DNA of 64,000 bases, taken from assembly GCF_000430785.1 (NCBI RefSeq), contig NZ_KE387248.1, positions 17,008 to 81,007 on the forward strand, read 5' to 3'. The DNA is from Ectobacillus panaciterrae DSM 19096. GTDB taxonomy: Bacteria; Bacillota; Bacilli; Bacillales; Bacillaceae_G. Positions 37,683 through 48,495 of the stretch are shown here, piece by piece. Numbering within the stretch: the stretch's first letter is position 1; each line of letters opens with the position of its first letter. The notes under the pieces were generated by a model. The model was not told the DNA's origin and ran no database searches. It worked only from the letters and a program-made list of their open reading frames with translations. The translations under genes were made by a program, and so were the position numbers.

Positions 37683-39458
37683 TTATTCTTTTTCCGTTAC
37701 CTTCAATTGCAGATGAAGCTCATCTAATTGTGCTGCCGCCACTTCACCCGGTGCATCCGTCAACACACAGCTTGCGCTTGCCGTTTTCGGGAATGCGATT
37801 GTATCACGAAGGTTTGTGCTTCCTGCAAGAAGCATAACAAGGCGGTCCAATCCTAATGCGATACCGCCGTGCGGAGGCGTGCCGTATTCAAACGCTTCTA
37901 ACAAGAATCCGAACTGCGCTTGCGCTTCTTCTTGTGTGAAGCCGAGCAATTGGAACATTTTTTCTTGTACATCGCGCTCATAAATACGCAAAGAACCGCC
38001 GCCAAGCTCATAGCCATTTAATACAAGGTCATATGCTTGTGCACGTACTTGAGCTGGATTCGTATCCAATAAAGGAAGATCTTCGCGGAACGGCATTGTA
38101 AATGGATGGTGTGCCGCGAAATAACGGCCTTCTTCTTCATCGTACTCAAGAAGCGGCCAGTCTGTCACCCACAGGAAGTTGAACTTGCTTTCATCAATCA
38201 ATTGCAGCTCTTTTCCAAGCTTTAAGCGAAGCGCTCCTAAGCTGCCTGCCACAACATTTTTCTTATCAGCCACAAACAGTAACAAGTCTCCTGCTTCCGC
38301 CTCTAATAAACTTATAATAGTTGCGCTGTCTTCTTCGTTAAAGAATTTTGCAATCGGTCCTTTTAAACCGTCTGCTTCAACCTTCAACCATGCAAGACCT
38401 TTTGCGCCGTAAATCTTCACGAAATCTGTTAATGCATCAATATCTTTGCGGGAATATTTGTCCGCTGCGTCTTTTGCATTAATCGCTTTTACTTGTCCGC
38501 CGCTTTCCACTGCGCTTGTAAATACTTTAAAACCGCAGCCTGCTGCGAACTCGGATAAGTCGGTCAATTCCATCGCAAATCGCGTATCCGGCTTGTCAGA
38601 ACCGTAGCGTCCCATCGCTTCATCGTATGTCATACGAGGGAATGGAGCGGTAACATCAAGACCTTTCGCTTCTTTCATAACACCCGCCATCATCGTTTCC
38701 ATCATACCGATCAGCTCTTCCTGTGTAAGGAATGACGTCTCAATATCGATTTGCGTAAATTCCGGCTGACGGTCCGCACGCAAATCTTCATCACGGAAGC
38801 AGCGCGCCACTTGATAATAACGCTCAAAGCCGCCGACCATCAGAAGCTGTTTGAAAATTTGCGGTGATTGCGGAAGCGCGTAAAATTCACCTGGATGCAC
38901 ACGGCTCGGTACTAAGTAGTCCCGCGCGCCTTCTGGTGTACTCTTCGTTAAAATCGGTGTTTCTACCTCTAAAAAGCCTTCTCCGTCTAAGAAATCACGC
39001 ATTGCTTTCGTTACCTTATGACGAAGTTTAAACGTTTCTAGCATAGCAGGACGGCGCAGATCCAAGTAACGATACTTTAAACGAACATCCTCTGATACAT
39101 CCGTTCTATCTGCAATTGCAAATGGAGGTGTTTTCGCTGTATTTACAATTTTTACGTCTGTTGCTTGTACTTCAATATAGCCGGTTGCTATGTTTTTATT
39201 TACCTGTCCTGCCGTACGCTCTACGACTGTACCTTCTACATGCAGTACGTACTCATTGCGAATTGCTTCTGCAAGCTTCAAAGCTTCTTCAGAAAATTCC
39301 GGATTGAAAACGACTTGTACAATACCCGTACGGTCGCGCATATCAATAAAAATCAGACCGCCTAAATCTCTTCGTGTTTGCACCCAGCCCTTCAGCTGTA
39401 TTTTACTTCCAACATCCTGTAACGTTACTTCTCCGCAGTAATGCGTTCTCTCTGCCAT
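37683..39458 (-). CDS. aspS: Aspartyl-tRNA synthetase
   Basis: A 591-residue class IIb synthetase of bacterial length. An N-terminal OB anticodon-binding domain (about 1-110), class II motif 2 [24 protein letters not shown] split over a turn, the bacterial GAD insertion domain and motif 3 [14 protein letters not shown] are present. It follows hisS by 12 bases, and both depend on the T-box leader in front of hisS. Confidence 0.97.
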   Translation of the reverse strand: MAERTHYCGEVTLQDVGSKIQLKGWVQTRRDLGGLIFIDMRDRTGIVQVVFNPEFSEEALKLAEAIRNEYVLHVEGTVVERTAGQVNKNIATGYIEVQATDVKIVNTAKTPPFAIADRTDVSEDVRLKYRYLDLRRPAMLETFKLRHKVTKAMRDFLDGEGFLEVETPILTKSTPEGARDYLVPSRVHPGEFYALPQSPQIFKQLLMVGGFERYYQVARCFRDEDLRADRQPEFTQIDIETSFLTQEELIGMMETMMAGVMKEAKGLDVTAPFPRMTYDEAMGRYGSDKPDTRFAMELTDLSEFAAGCGFKVFTSAVESGGQVKAINAKDAADKYSRKDIDALTDFVKIYGAKGLAWLKVEADGLKGPIAKFFNEEDSATIISLLEAEAGDLLLFVADKKNVVAGSLGALRLKLGKELQLIDESKFNFLWVTDWPLLEYDEEEGRYFAAHHPFTMPFREDLPLLDTNPAQVRAQAYDLVLNGYELGGGSLRIYERDVQEKMFQLLGFTQEEAQAQFGFLLEAFEYGTPPHGGIALGLDRLVMLLAGSTNLRDTIAFPKTASASCVLTDAPGEVAAAQLDELHLQLKVTEKE

Positions 39459-39470
39459 TCTGTTCTCCTC

Positions 39471-40742
39471 CTACAATACCTTTTCTGCTACATAAGAGAC
39501 AAATGCATCCAAAGCAATCTCTTCTTGTTCCCCGGTGTTCATATCCTTAAGGTTGATGATACCTTGTTCTAATTCATTATCTCCAAGCACTGCCACATAT
39601 TTAGCGTTAAAACGGTCAGCCGCTTTAAATTGCGCTTTTACTTTGCGGTCTAAATAATCTTTTTCTGCTGTTAAACCTGCTTTGCGCAGTTCATACACAA
39701 ATTTTGCTGCTGCATCCTTCGCTTTTTCCCCTAAAGCCACTACATAACAGTCCAGCTTAGATGAAAGCGGCAGCTCGATGCCTTCTGCCTGCAGTGCCAT
39801 TAATAAACGCTCGATGCTTAATGCAAAACCGATTCCCGGCGTTTCCGGCCCACCGATTTCCTGTACTAAACCGTTATAGCGGCCGCCGCCGCTGAGCGTT
39901 GTAATTGCACCGAATCCTTTCGCTTCACTCATGATTTCAAACACAGTATGCTGGTAATAATCTAAACCGCGCACAAGATTTGGATCCTTTTCAAACGGAA
40001 TACCCATCATCGTTAAGAGCTCTTGCACTTTTTCATAATATGCTTGTGAGCTTTCATTCAAGTATTCTGTAATAGAAGGCGCTGATTTCATCAGTTCATG
40101 CTCACGATCTTTTTTACAATCAAGAATGCGAAGCGGATTTTTATGCAAACGCTCCTGACAGTCGTTGCAGAACTCCCCAATGCGCGGTGCAAAGTGATTC
40201 ACAAGCGCTTCACGGTGCACTTTACGGCTTTCTGTATCACCAAGGCTATTCAGCACAAGCTTTACGCTCTTTAGCCCAAGTCCTTTGTAGAAATCCATCG
40301 CAAGCGCAATTACTTCTGCGTCAATGGCAGGATCATTGCTCCCGAGCGCTTCAATTCCAAATTGTACGAACTGACGATAACGCCCGGATTGCGGTCTTTC
40401 ATAACGAAACATCGGTCCAATATAAAATAGCTTAGTCGGCTGTGCTGCATTGCCATACATTTTATTCTCTACATAGGAACGAACAACAGACGCTGTTCCC
40501 TCAGGACGCAATGTCAAGCTGCGCTCTCCGCGGTCTTCAAACGTGTACATCTCTTTTTGAACGATATCCGTCGTATCCCCTACACCGCGCAAAAACAATT
40601 CCGTATGTTCAAAAATCGGTGTGCGGATTTCTTTATAGTTATAACGACGGCAAATATCGCGTGCTTGTCCTTCGATATATTGCCATAGCTCAACCGTTCC
40701 AGGGAGGATATCTTGTGTTCCTCTTGGAATTTGAATAGACAT
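39471..40742 (-). CDS. hisS: Histidyl-tRNA synthetase
   Basis: A 423-residue class IIa synthetase. Motif 1 region [11 protein letters not shown], motif 2 [14 protein letters not shown], the histidine-specific signature [15 protein letters not shown] and the C-terminal anticodon domain are present. A T-box leader with a plausible His (CAC) specifier lies upstream. AGGAGG is 7 bases before the ATG. Confidence 0.97.
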   Translation of the reverse strand: MSIQIPRGTQDILPGTVELWQYIEGQARDICRRYNYKEIRTPIFEHTELFLRGVGDTTDIVQKEMYTFEDRGERSLTLRPEGTASVVRSYVENKMYGNAAQPTKLFYIGPMFRYERPQSGRYRQFVQFGIEALGSNDPAIDAEVIALAMDFYKGLGLKSVKLVLNSLGDTESRKVHREALVNHFAPRIGEFCNDCQERLHKNPLRILDCKKDREHELMKSAPSITEYLNESSQAYYEKVQELLTMMGIPFEKDPNLVRGLDYYQHTVFEIMSEAKGFGAITTLSGGGRYNGLVQEIGGPETPGIGFALSIERLLMALQAEGIELPLSSKLDCYVVALGEKAKDAAAKFVYELRKAGLTAEKDYLDRKVKAQFKAADRFNAKYVAVLGDNELEQGIINLKDMNTGEQEEIALDAFVSYVAEKVL

Positions 40743-40773
40743 GGTGTTTCCTCCTCTTCGTTTCTGTACAAAA

Positions 40774-41047
40774 TAAAAAAACTCCCGTTCCTACTGTAAC
40801 AGTAGGGACGAGAGTTTAATACCCGTGGTGCCACCCTAATTGAAGCATATCGCTTCCACTTTTTCAGTAACGCCTGAACGCGTTCTTCTCCTACTCGAAT
40901 TTCAGAGAGAAACCTCCGGAGTGTTCCTTCAACAAGTCATCATGCAGGAACGCTTTCAGCCCGGGGCATTCCTTCTCTTTTCATGTGGAATCTTATTTAC
41001 TGTTCTCCATCATCAGTTGATTATATAGCTGTAAAAACATGAATTTG
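40774..41047 (-). promoter_or_regulatory. T-box leader of hisS-aspS
   Basis: T-box AGGGTGGCACCACGGGT on the minus strand, followed by a terminator made by AACTCTCGTCCCTACTG / CAGTAGGAACGGGAGTT and seven T. In stem I the segment GGAACACTCC offers CAC (His) as specifier at the place where alaS has GCT. The leader would let uncharged tRNA-His switch on both synthetases. Confidence 0.88.
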
Positions 41048-41053
41048 TTTATT

Positions 41054-41082
41054 AATATACGTTTCTTGTGTACTCTTGTCAA
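41054..41082 (-). promoter_or_regulatory. Sigma-A promoter of hisS-aspS
   Basis: TTGACA, 17 bases, TATATT. The TGA in TTGACA is the stop codon of the small gene upstream, the same arrangement as at alaS. Confidence 0.75.
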
Positions 41083-41255
41083 GAGCGGCCGAGATGTTTC
41101 TTCAGCTTTTTTACATCCTGCAGCGAAATGCCAAACTCGGATGCAAGCTCCATAGACGTGACATTGTTCTCTTTTGACACAAAATCATCGAAGTTCACAT
41201 TGAAAAGCTGATTGGCACTGTTCATTACACTGTTTGCTTTGTCGTTCATTCGCAT
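41079..41255 (-). CDS. Small helical protein with HTH-like segment, unknown
   Basis: A 58-residue protein, MRMNDKANSVMNSANQLFNV at the start and SMELASEFGISLQDVKKLKK near the end. The second half reads like a helix-turn-helix (MELASEFGISLQDVKKL). Similar short proteins lie upstream of hisS in other Bacilli, as far as I recall, without a known role. ATG 41255 has GGGGGAC 7 bases upstream; a second ATG is at 41249. Confidence 0.7.
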   Translation of the reverse strand: MRMNDKANSVMNSANQLFNVNFDDFVSKENNVTSMELASEFGISLQDVKKLKKHLGRS

Positions 41256-41327
41256 AATACGTCCCCCTCATTCTATATAGTCCTATTTGTTATTATTCCA
41301 GTTTTTTGAGGGACGTATTCGTTAAAA

Positions 41328-41360
41328 CAAAAAATCCTCCCACTCTGGAGGATTTTTTTT
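41328..41360. terminator. Bidirectional terminator
   Basis: AAAATCCTCC / GGAGGATTTT stem with a 6-base loop, A-run and T-run on the two sides. It would stop transcripts from relA-dtd that read through the family B copy. Confidence 0.8.
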
Positions 41361-41430
41361 AAAGACTAGAAATTATAAAATTTTGCGGCAATGATCCTTA
41401 TTACTTTCTTGCTTTCGAAACCCGTGATGC

Positions 41431-41560
41431 TTGCAGTATATGACATACAAAAGAGCAAACCTTCCTGCCTAGTCAAAGAGGGCATCTCAAAGGCTTTGAC
41501 CGTTAACGCAGCAGACGCTCTATTCCCGCCTAAAAAACCGAGCACAGGATACCCGCTTTT
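41431..41560 (+). repeat. Family B dispersed element, copy 3
   Basis: AGAGCAAACCT, CTAGTCAAAG and AGGCTTTGACCGTTA align with the other copies. It ends CCGAGCACAGG four bases or so before the dtd stop, with only half of the terminal hairpin kept. Confidence 0.65.
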
Positions 41561-41563
41561 TAC

Positions 41564-42004
41564 CTATTTGCTTTCAATGATTAACGTTACCGGTCCGTCG
41601 TTCAATAAACGAACGTCCATCATCGCGCCGAACTCGCCTGTTTCCACATGCAAGCCTTGCTTTTCCAGCTCTTTATTAAACACATCATAAATGCGCTTCG
41701 CATAATCCGGCTTTGCAGCATCCATAAAGTTCGGGCGTCTTCCCTTTCGGCAGTCTCCGTATAAGGTAAACTGCGAAACCGATAAAATTTGGCCCCTGAT
41801 GTCTAGAACGGAGTGATTCATTTTGCCGCCTTCGTCCTCAAAGATACGCAGGTTCGCTATTTTTTCTGCGACATATGCTGCATCGCTTTCTGTATCTTCA
41901 TGCGTAACCCCGACGAGCAATGTGAGTCCAAACGGAATGCTGCCGACAATCTCATTGTTTACTGTAACGGATGCTTCTTTTGAACGCTGTACAACTACTC
42001 TCAT
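41564..42004 (-). CDS. dtd: D-aminoacyl-tRNA deacylase
   Basis: A 146-residue enzyme that removes D-amino acids (and glycine from tRNA-Ala) from tRNA. It starts [15 protein letters not shown] and carries both active-site motifs: SVSQFTLYG and the Gly-cisPro motif in [12 protein letters not shown]. It follows relA by 11 bases. Confidence 0.95.
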   Translation of the reverse strand: MRVVVQRSKEASVTVNNEIVGSIPFGLTLLVGVTHEDTESDAAYVAEKIANLRIFEDEGGKMNHSVLDIRGQILSVSQFTLYGDCRKGRRPNFMDAAKPDYAKRIYDVFNKELEKQGLHVETGEFGAMMDVRLLNDGPVTLIIESK

Positions 42005-42015
42005 AACCTTCTCCT

Positions 42016-44205
42016 TTAGTGCATTAATCGACGTACTGCATAAATATCGCGCACTTGCTTGATTCGTTCGACTACTTTCTGCAGATGGTGCACATTCTGG
42101 ATGGAAATGGACATATGGATTGTAGCCATTTTGTTTCGATCGCTGCGTCCTGACACAGCAGAAATATACGTTTTTGTTTCATTTACAGCCTGCAGCACTT
42201 CGTTTAATAAGCCTCCGCGGTCATAACCGGAAATTTCAATATCGACATTGTATTCGAGTTCTTTTTCCGGATCGTTTTCCCATTCTACGTCGAGAAGACG
42301 ATCTTTCGCTTCTTCTGTATGAACGTTTACACAATCTGCACGATGAATGGAAACCCCTCGTCCTTTTGTGATATATCCGATAATATCATCTCCCGGAACA
42401 GGATTGCAGCATTTAGAAACACGAATCAGCAAATTGTCTACGCCGTTTACCTTAATGCCGGAATCGCGCTTGCGGATTTTCATCGGCTTGCGCACTTCTG
42501 TGATCGTTTCTTGCAGAAGCTGCTCTTCCTCGCGCTTTTTGCGGAACTTATCAGTTAAACGAGTTACAATTTGAGCAGCCGTAATACCGTTATAGCCGAC
42601 GGCCGCATACATTTCCTCATCGTTCGGGAAATTAAATTTATCTGCGACGCGCTTTAAGTTTTCCGATGTTAATACTTCTTTTAAATCATAATCCAAATTG
42701 CGCAATTCTTTTTCAATAAGCTCTTTTCCTTTTTCGATGTTCTCTTCACGGCGCTGCTTTTTAAAGAATTGACGAATTTTATTTTTTGCATGGGACGTTT
42801 GTGCCAGCTTCACCCAGTCCTGGCTCGGACCGTATGAGTGCTTGGACGTTAAAATCTCTACAATGTCCCCTGTTTTCAATTTATAATCCAGCGGCACCAT
42901 TTTCCCATTTACCTTCGCGCCGATTGTTTTGCTTCCGATTTCGGAATGGATGCGGTACGCGAAGTCGATTGGAACAGAGCCAAGCGGCAATTCAATGACG
43001 TCTCCTTTTGGCGTAAAGACAAACACCATATCAGAGAATAAATCGATTTTTAACGATTCCATAAACTCTTCTGCGTTAGAGGCATCGTTTTGCCATTCTA
43101 AAATTTGGCGGAACCACGTAAGTTTCTTTTCAAGCGTTTCGTTTTCTGTCGCCACTTCTTTGCCTTCTTTATATGCCCAGTGAGCGGCAATCCCGTACTC
43201 AGCGATGCGATGCATTTCCTTCGTACGGATTTGCACTTCAAGCGGATCGCCTTTTGGGCCGATTACAGTTGTATGAAGAGACTGGTATAGGTTCGCCTTT
43301 GGCATCGCAATATAATCTTTGAAACGTCCCGGCATCGGCTTCCAGCACGTATGAATAATGCCAAGCACTGCATAGCAGTCTTTAATGCTGTTAACAACAA
43401 CACGCACAGCAAGCAAATCATAAATTTCATTGAACTGCTTATTTTGCATAACCATTTTCCGATAAATGCTGTAAATGTGCTTTGGACGTCCCGAAATTTC
43501 AGCATGAATCGTCACTTCACCGAGTTTCCCCCGAATCTCTTGCATGACTGTGTCCAAATACTCTTCGCGCTCGGCACGCTTTCGCTTCATCAAATTTACG
43601 ATGCGATAATATTGCTGCGGATTCAAATAACGAAGCGATGTATCCTCAAGCTCCCATTTGATGGTATTGATCCCCAGACGGTGCGCCAAAGGAGCAAAAA
43701 TTTCCAACGTCTCGTTTGCGATGCGGCGCTGCTTTTCTTGCGGCAAGTGCTTTAACGTTCTCATGTTATGCAAGCGGTCCGAAAGCTTAATCAAAATCAC
43801 GCGAATGTCTTGCGCCATAGCGACGAACATTTTCCGATGATTTTCCGCCTGCTGTTCCTCGTGTGATTTATACTTAATCTTTCCGAGTTTCGTTACGCCA
43901 TCTACCAGCATTGCAACTTCTTTATTGAACGCGCGCTCTAAATCCTCAAGAGTCACTTCTGTATCTTCCACTACATCGTGCAGAAAACCGGCGGATACAG
44001 TCGCAGGATCCATTTTCAAATCGACTAAAATGCCAGCCACTTGAATGGGATGAATAATATATGGCTCCCCTGATTTCCGATATTGTTCACGATGAGCATC
44101 ACGGGCAAATTCATATGCACGCTTTACAATTCCTGTATCTTCTTTTAAGTATTGACTTGCTTTTTCCAACACCTGTTCAGCTGTTAGCACTTGTTCATTC
44201 GCCAT
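42016..44205 (-). CDS. relA: Bifunctional (p)ppGpp synthetase/hydrolase RelA
   Basis: A 729-residue stringent-response enzyme. The HD hydrolase domain contains the metal motif [10 protein letters not shown], the synthetase domain has [13 protein letters not shown] and the [16 protein letters not shown] block, and TGS ([14 protein letters not shown]) and ACT domains follow. Conserved hydrolase residues indicate a bifunctional Rel. The order apt-relA-dtd is standard for Bacilli. Confidence 0.96.
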   Translation of the reverse strand: MANEQVLTAEQVLEKASQYLKEDTGIVKRAYEFARDAHREQYRKSGEPYIIHPIQVAGILVDLKMDPATVSAGFLHDVVEDTEVTLEDLERAFNKEVAMLVDGVTKLGKIKYKSHEEQQAENHRKMFVAMAQDIRVILIKLSDRLHNMRTLKHLPQEKQRRIANETLEIFAPLAHRLGINTIKWELEDTSLRYLNPQQYYRIVNLMKRKRAEREEYLDTVMQEIRGKLGEVTIHAEISGRPKHIYSIYRKMVMQNKQFNEIYDLLAVRVVVNSIKDCYAVLGIIHTCWKPMPGRFKDYIAMPKANLYQSLHTTVIGPKGDPLEVQIRTKEMHRIAEYGIAAHWAYKEGKEVATENETLEKKLTWFRQILEWQNDASNAEEFMESLKIDLFSDMVFVFTPKGDVIELPLGSVPIDFAYRIHSEIGSKTIGAKVNGKMVPLDYKLKTGDIVEILTSKHSYGPSQDWVKLAQTSHAKNKIRQFFKKQRREENIEKGKELIEKELRNLDYDLKEVLTSENLKRVADKFNFPNDEEMYAAVGYNGITAAQIVTRLTDKFRKKREEEQLLQETITEVRKPMKIRKRDSGIKVNGVDNLLIRVSKCCNPVPGDDIIGYITKGRGVSIHRADCVNVHTEEAKDRLLDVEWENDPEKELEYNVDIEISGYDRGGLLNEVLQAVNETKTYISAVSGRSDRNKMATIHMSISIQNVHHLQKVVERIKQVRDIYAVRRLMH

Positions 44206-44329
44206 GGAATCACCTTTTTATAAAAATTAATCCTGCTGATTACACTAATTATATATTTCACCATTATAACGCAATTGCTGCAAATTGTGAAAAGGAAAGA
44301 AATTGCATCACCCGCGAGACCAAAATAGA

Positions 44330-44358
44330 AAAAGAGCACTCTTATCGAGTACTCAAAA
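44330..44358 (-). terminator. Terminator of apt
   Basis: GAGTACTC / GAGTGCTC stem (one G-U pair) with a 5-base loop, then TTTTTCT on the minus strand, 6 bases beyond the apt stop. Confidence 0.8.
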
Positions 44359-44360
44359 AA

Positions 44361-44873
44361 TCAGTATGTCATCAGCGTCAATACATCATATCCGTCAAGT
44401 TGGTTCCTGCCGTCCAAGTAGGAAAGTTCTACTAAGAAAGCAATTCCCGCTACTACGCCGCCAAGCTCCTCTACAAGCTTAATTGTTGCCTCAATCGTGC
44501 CGCCTGTTGCAAGCAAGTCATCAGTAATGAGCACGCGTTGTCCCGGACGAATCGCATCCTTGTGAATTGTTAATACGTCTTTGCCGTACTCTTTGCCGTA
44601 CTCTACTTTTGCAACCTCGCGCGGAAGCTTGCCTTCTTTGCGTACAGGCGCAAAACCGACGCCTAAAGCGTAAGATACCGGACAACCGATAATAAATCCG
44701 CGTGCTTCCGGTCCTACTACAAGATCAATTTGCTTTTCTTTTGCAAATTCCACAATGCGGTCAGTCGCCGCTTTGTATGCCGCGCCGTCGTTCATTAACG
44801 GAGTAATATCTTTAAAGACAATTCCTTCCTTTGGATAATCCGGTACAATTGCAATATATTGTTTCAAATCCAT
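44361..44873 (-). CDS. apt: Adenine phosphoribosyltransferase
   Basis: A 170-residue type I PRTase making AMP from adenine and PRPP. The PRPP-binding motif [13 protein letters not shown] and the hood region [17 protein letters not shown] are present. Its ATG overlaps the recJ stop by one base (TAATG), so it is translationally coupled. Confidence 0.96.
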   Translation of the reverse strand: MDLKQYIAIVPDYPKEGIVFKDITPLMNDGAAYKAATDRIVEFAKEKQIDLVVGPEARGFIIGCPVSYALGVGFAPVRKEGKLPREVAKVEYGKEYGKDVLTIHKDAIRPGQRVLITDDLLATGGTIEATIKLVEELGGVVAGIAFLVELSYLDGRNQLDGYDVLTLMTY

Positions 44874-47233
44874 TACTTAAATGCCTCCTCATGTGTAAAA
44901 GAACCGTTCTTCATATTATGAAACCATGCCTTCAGCTGTTGATACGTGGAATACACCAATTCTTTTTCCAATTGTAATTGATTTATTTTTTCACGATACG
45001 TTACCGATTCTGTTAAATCTCGTTTTTGTGTTTGATTTGATATAAAAATCACACCATCTTTTATTTTAACAAATTCCAGCTCAAAAAACACCATTGTCAT
45101 AAAATTTACTGTATCTTTCGACCAGCCTTTATGCTGACAAAGCTGCGCGCCGTGTTTTACGATAGAAAACGGAGCTTGCTGGCGTAAAAATGCATAATAC
45201 CATTTGAAGTGCTCTCTTGTCGGCACTGTGCTGAAGGTATGCTGCATTTCTTGATGAAATACCGCATACACCCGATCCGGAAATCCGTGTGACAGAAGCT
45301 CCTGCAAATGCTTCGTTGTCGGCGGCATATCCAATAACACAATATAAGAGCCTTCTAGATTCAAATGTTTTGCCTCTTTAGCTGAAACAAGATGGCTTTC
45401 ATATCCTGCCAAAGGAATATGAGTGAGCGTTTCTTCACGGAAATATATAATTTTCAGTAAATTCGCCGGCAACGCGGCGAGATGTTTTTCAATGTTCCGC
45501 ATGCTGCGCCAATCAAACAGCTGCCACTGTGTTACGGCAATATCAGAAATCATAAGCTGCGGCTTTCGGAAGTTGTTCCATTCATTAATGGATGCCTCAC
45601 CGACAAGCGATACTGTTGATACCGGCGAGATTTCTTCGGCTGCTTTTCCGAAACCAAACCCAACACTGTCAAGCTTTGTCTGGCCGTCTCGCAGCGTAAG
45701 TTTCAAATGCGATCCGTCAGAACCGATTTGGCGGATGCTCTCCAGCTCCACATCATTCACTTGAATGCGCGGCTTCGGATTTCCTACGCCAAACGGGGCA
45801 AGCAGCTGCATTTCTTCGATGGCAGACAGCGTGATGTCTTCAAGTGTGCATACGGCATCAATTTTTGTAATCGGAACTAAATCCTGTTCTGTTAATTGCT
45901 TATCTGCCAATTCATTCAGGCGCCGGCGAAGCTCGTCTACATCGTTCATCTCCAATGTCATTCCCGCTGCCATCGGATGCCCCCCAAAATGCGGCAAAAT
46001 ATCCCGGCAGTCAGATAAATTGGCGAACAAGTCAAACCCCTCAATGCTTCTGGCAGACCCTTTAGCGATGCCTTTTTCCTTATTGATGCTCAAAATAATC
46101 GTCGGGCGATAATAGCGGTCTACAAGTTTGGAAGCGACAATTCCGATAACGCCTGCATTCCAGCCTTCCCTTGCAAGAACAAGCACTTTATTTTCATTGG
46201 GCGGATAATGTGCTTCTACCTCTTGGATAGCCTCGGCAGCGATTTGCTGCACAATTTCTTGACGAAGCTTGTTCAGACCGTCAATTTCTTCCGCAAGCTC
46301 CTTTGCCTCCACAACATCATCTGTTAACAGCAAATGAACAGCAGGTGCCGCATCCTCAAGTCTTCCTACAGCATTAATGCGCGGACCAATCGCAAACCCG
46401 ACACTCTCTTCGTTCAGCTCATGCTGCTTGCTGTTTGCCACCTGAAACAGCGCCTGCAGCCCCAGACGTTTTGTTTGCTGAAGCTTTTCAATTCCCCGCT
46501 TTGCAAGCAAACGATTTTCGCCGTGCAACGGCACTAAATCAGCAATTGTGCCGATAACAGCAATATCTAACAGATGCTCCGGCACTCGTCCAAGCAACGC
46601 ATGAGCTACTTTAAAAGCAACGCCGACTCCAGCCAAATCCTGAAACGGGTATATACTGTCTTCAAGCTTCGGATGAATAATGGCGTATGCTTCCGGCAGC
46701 TGAAGCGGCGGCTCATGGTGATCTGTAATGATTAAATCCAACCCAAGCTCTTTCGCAAGACGCGCCTCGTTTACGGCAGAAATCCCCGTATCCACTGTGA
46801 TAATGAGAGAAAATCCGGCATCCTTCGCCCAGCGAAATGCCCCTTCATTCGGTCCATATCCTTCTGTAAAGCGATTTGGAATATAGAACTCGACCTGTGC
46901 GCCAAGCTCCTGTAAAGCAAGAAGCAAAACAGTCGTACTGCTCACTCCGTCTGCATCATAATCGCCAAAAATTAAAATTTGTTCGCCCGTTTCAATCGCG
47001 TGCTGTATTCTTTGCACAGCGCGGTCCATATCTTTTAATAAAAATGGATCGTGAAAGTCTTGGCGTTCCATATAAAGAAAGTTTGTAATCTCTTCTTCCG
47101 TTTCTAATCCTCTATTGATCAACAAAGAGGTAACGAAAGGCGTGAGCTGCAGCGAATGGGAAAGCTGCTGCACAAGCTCTTCATTACTCGTCTTTTGTTT
47201 CCAACGCGTTTTCGCTCGCAACAACGAAATCAC
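44873..47233 (-). CDS. recJ: Single-strand DNA exonuclease RecJ
   Basis: A 786-residue 5'-3' exonuclease. DHH-domain motifs [23 protein letters not shown] and [13 protein letters not shown]1 motif [12 protein letters not shown], then an OB domain and the extra C-terminal domain (about 570-786) typical of Bacillus RecJ. It forms a unit with apt. Confidence 0.95.
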   Translation of the reverse strand: MISLLRAKTRWKQKTSNEELVQQLSHSLQLTPFVTSLLINRGLETEEEITNFLYMERQDFHDPFLLKDMDRAVQRIQHAIETGEQILIFGDYDADGVSSTTVLLLALQELGAQVEFYIPNRFTEGYGPNEGAFRWAKDAGFSLIITVDTGISAVNEARLAKELGLDLIITDHHEPPLQLPEAYAIIHPKLEDSIYPFQDLAGVGVAFKVAHALLGRVPEHLLDIAVIGTIADLVPLHGENRLLAKRGIEKLQQTKRLGLQALFQVANSKQHELNEESVGFAIGPRINAVGRLEDAAPAVHLLLTDDVVEAKELAEEIDGLNKLRQEIVQQIAAEAIQEVEAHYPPNENKVLVLAREGWNAGVIGIVASKLVDRYYRPTIILSINKEKGIAKGSARSIEGFDLFANLSDCRDILPHFGGHPMAAGMTLEMNDVDELRRRLNELADKQLTEQDLVPITKIDAVCTLEDITLSAIEEMQLLAPFGVGNPKPRIQVNDVELESIRQIGSDGSHLKLTLRDGQTKLDSVGFGFGKAAEEISPVSTVSLVGEASINEWNNFRKPQLMISDIAVTQWQLFDWRSMRNIEKHLAALPANLLKIIYFREETLTHIPLAGYESHLVSAKEAKHLNLEGSYIVLLDMPPTTKHLQELLSHGFPDRVYAVFHQEMQHTFSTVPTREHFKWYYAFLRQQAPFSIVKHGAQLCQHKGWSKDTVNFMTMVFFELEFVKIKDGVIFISNQTQKRDLTESVTYREKINQLQLEKELVYSTYQQLKAWFHNMKNGSFTHEEAFK

Positions 47234-47276
47234 CCCTTAACTAAACCATTATACTAAATAAGGGATGACTTTGCTA

Positions 47277-48173
47277 TCATTCATCAGGTGAATACGGATT
47301 AATATGAACGAATACGTTTTCTACGTTCTCCTGCTGCATTAATACTTCTTTTACATGTTTGCCGATGCGATGCCCCTCTTCGACTGTAATGTAAGGATCG
47401 ACAGACACCTTAATATCGACAATTACATAATGGCCGTGTTCTCTTGCATAGAGAGAACCAATCTTTTTCACACCGTCTACCATCATAACCGCCTCTCTCA
47501 TCGGCGCAATATCTTCCTCATGCAGCACGTGATCCAGCGTTGTATGAATCGCTTCGTTTCCAATATCCCATGCCATTTTAATGACAAGCAAAGAAACGAA
47601 AAGCCCTGCAATCGGGTCAGCATATACAAACCATTCCATGCCGAGTTTATCTCCTATAATAGCAGCACCGATTCCTACAAGGGCGGCAAGAGAAGAAAAG
47701 ACGTCCGAACGATGCTCATATGCATTGGCAATAATCGCGTCGCTCTTAATCCGCTTGCCGAGCTTATATTTGTATCGGAACATCGCTTCCTTGACTACAA
47801 TGGACAAAATAACCGCTATGAGCGTAATCCATTTCGGCGGCTCGATTTCGTGCGTAAATGCTTTAATGGACGATAAGGAAATTTCTATGCCGACAATCGC
47901 CAACAGCACAGCTACAATAATGGCTGAAATTGACTCTGCCTTGCCGTGACCGTATGGGTGATCTTCATCCGGCGGCTGCTTTGCGGCGCGAATTCCGAAC
48001 AAAACAGCTAAAGAGCCTACTACATCAGAAGCAGAATGCACCGCATCTGCAAGCAACGCTTTACTGTTTCCAATATAGCCGATAATCGCTTTTACTGCGG
48101 CAAGTACAATATTCCCGACAATCCCTACAACGGCGCCGAATTGCGCCTGTTTAAACCGTTCATCTTTCTCCAT
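47277..48173 (-). CDS. Cation diffusion facilitator family transporter
   Basis: A 298-residue membrane exporter with six helices and a C-terminal cytoplasmic metallochaperone-like domain. The metal sites ADAVHSASDVVGS and EHRSDVFSS give the HxxxD / HxxxD-type pair in helices 2 and 5. The metal (Mn, Zn or Fe) cannot be told. ATG 48173 has AAAGGA 8 bases upstream. The longer frame to 48245 lacks one. Confidence 0.88.
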   Translation of the reverse strand: MEKDERFKQAQFGAVVGIVGNIVLAAVKAIIGYIGNSKALLADAVHSASDVVGSLAVLFGIRAAKQPPDEDHPYGHGKAESISAIIVAVLLAIVGIEISLSSIKAFTHEIEPPKWITLIAVILSIVVKEAMFRYKYKLGKRIKSDAIIANAYEHRSDVFSSLAALVGIGAAIIGDKLGMEWFVYADPIAGLFVSLLVIKMAWDIGNEAIHTTLDHVLHEEDIAPMREAVMMVDGVKKIGSLYAREHGHYVIVDIKVSVDPYITVEEGHRIGKHVKEVLMQQENVENVFVHINPYSPDE

Positions 48174-48258
48174 TTGTAAAATCCTTTCTGTAGAGAAGTA
48201 ATGAATGCTAGGAAATGTATCTCTATATAGAATATGAAAAAACATCAGGTTTTAAGCA

Positions 48259-48296
48259 AAAAAGAAGATGCCCTTTAGGTGACATCTTCCTTTTTA
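48259..48296. terminator. Hairpin with flanking A/T runs upstream of the CDF gene
   Basis: GAAGATG / CATCTTC stem, 12-base loop, TTTTTT on the minus strand and TTTTT on the plus strand. It could end secDF read-through before the CDF promoter. Confidence 0.6.
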
Positions 48297-48361
48297 AAAG
48301 ATAATTTATAACATCCCGCTCCAATGCTTTCCGTTATTCCTCTCTGTTTGCAGCCCATGCC

Positions 48362-48487
48362 ACTCGCAGTATACACAAAAGAACAAACCTATATGCTTAG
48401 AAACATAGGAGCGGACGTGCAGTGCTGCCATACACAGCAGGTGCTTTATGCCCACCTAAAAAAACTGAGCACGGGATACCCGTGCTC
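48362..48487 (+). repeat. Family B dispersed element, copy 4
   Basis: CTCGCAGTATACACAAAAG and ATGCCCACCTAAAAAAACTG mark the two ends. The middle has diverged from the other copies. Its right end is the secDF terminator. Confidence 0.6.
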
Positions 48488-48495
48488 GTTTTTTC
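48460..48495 (-). terminator. Terminator of secDF, formed by the family B end
   Basis: GAGCACGGG / CCCGTGCTC, a perfect 9-bp stem with a 3-base loop and seven T on the minus strand, directly after the secDF stop. Confidence 0.85.

Larger units (their letters stand above)
41256..41563. other. Gap with a terminator and family B copy 3
   Basis: Holds a bidirectional terminator (41328-41360) and the family B element (41431-41560) directly behind dtd. No gene recognised. Confidence 0.4.
48174..48495. other. Gap with two hairpins and family B copy 4
   Basis: Contains a GAAGATG / CATCTTC hairpin with T-run at 48259-48296 and the family B element at 48362-48487. No gene recognised. Confidence 0.4.
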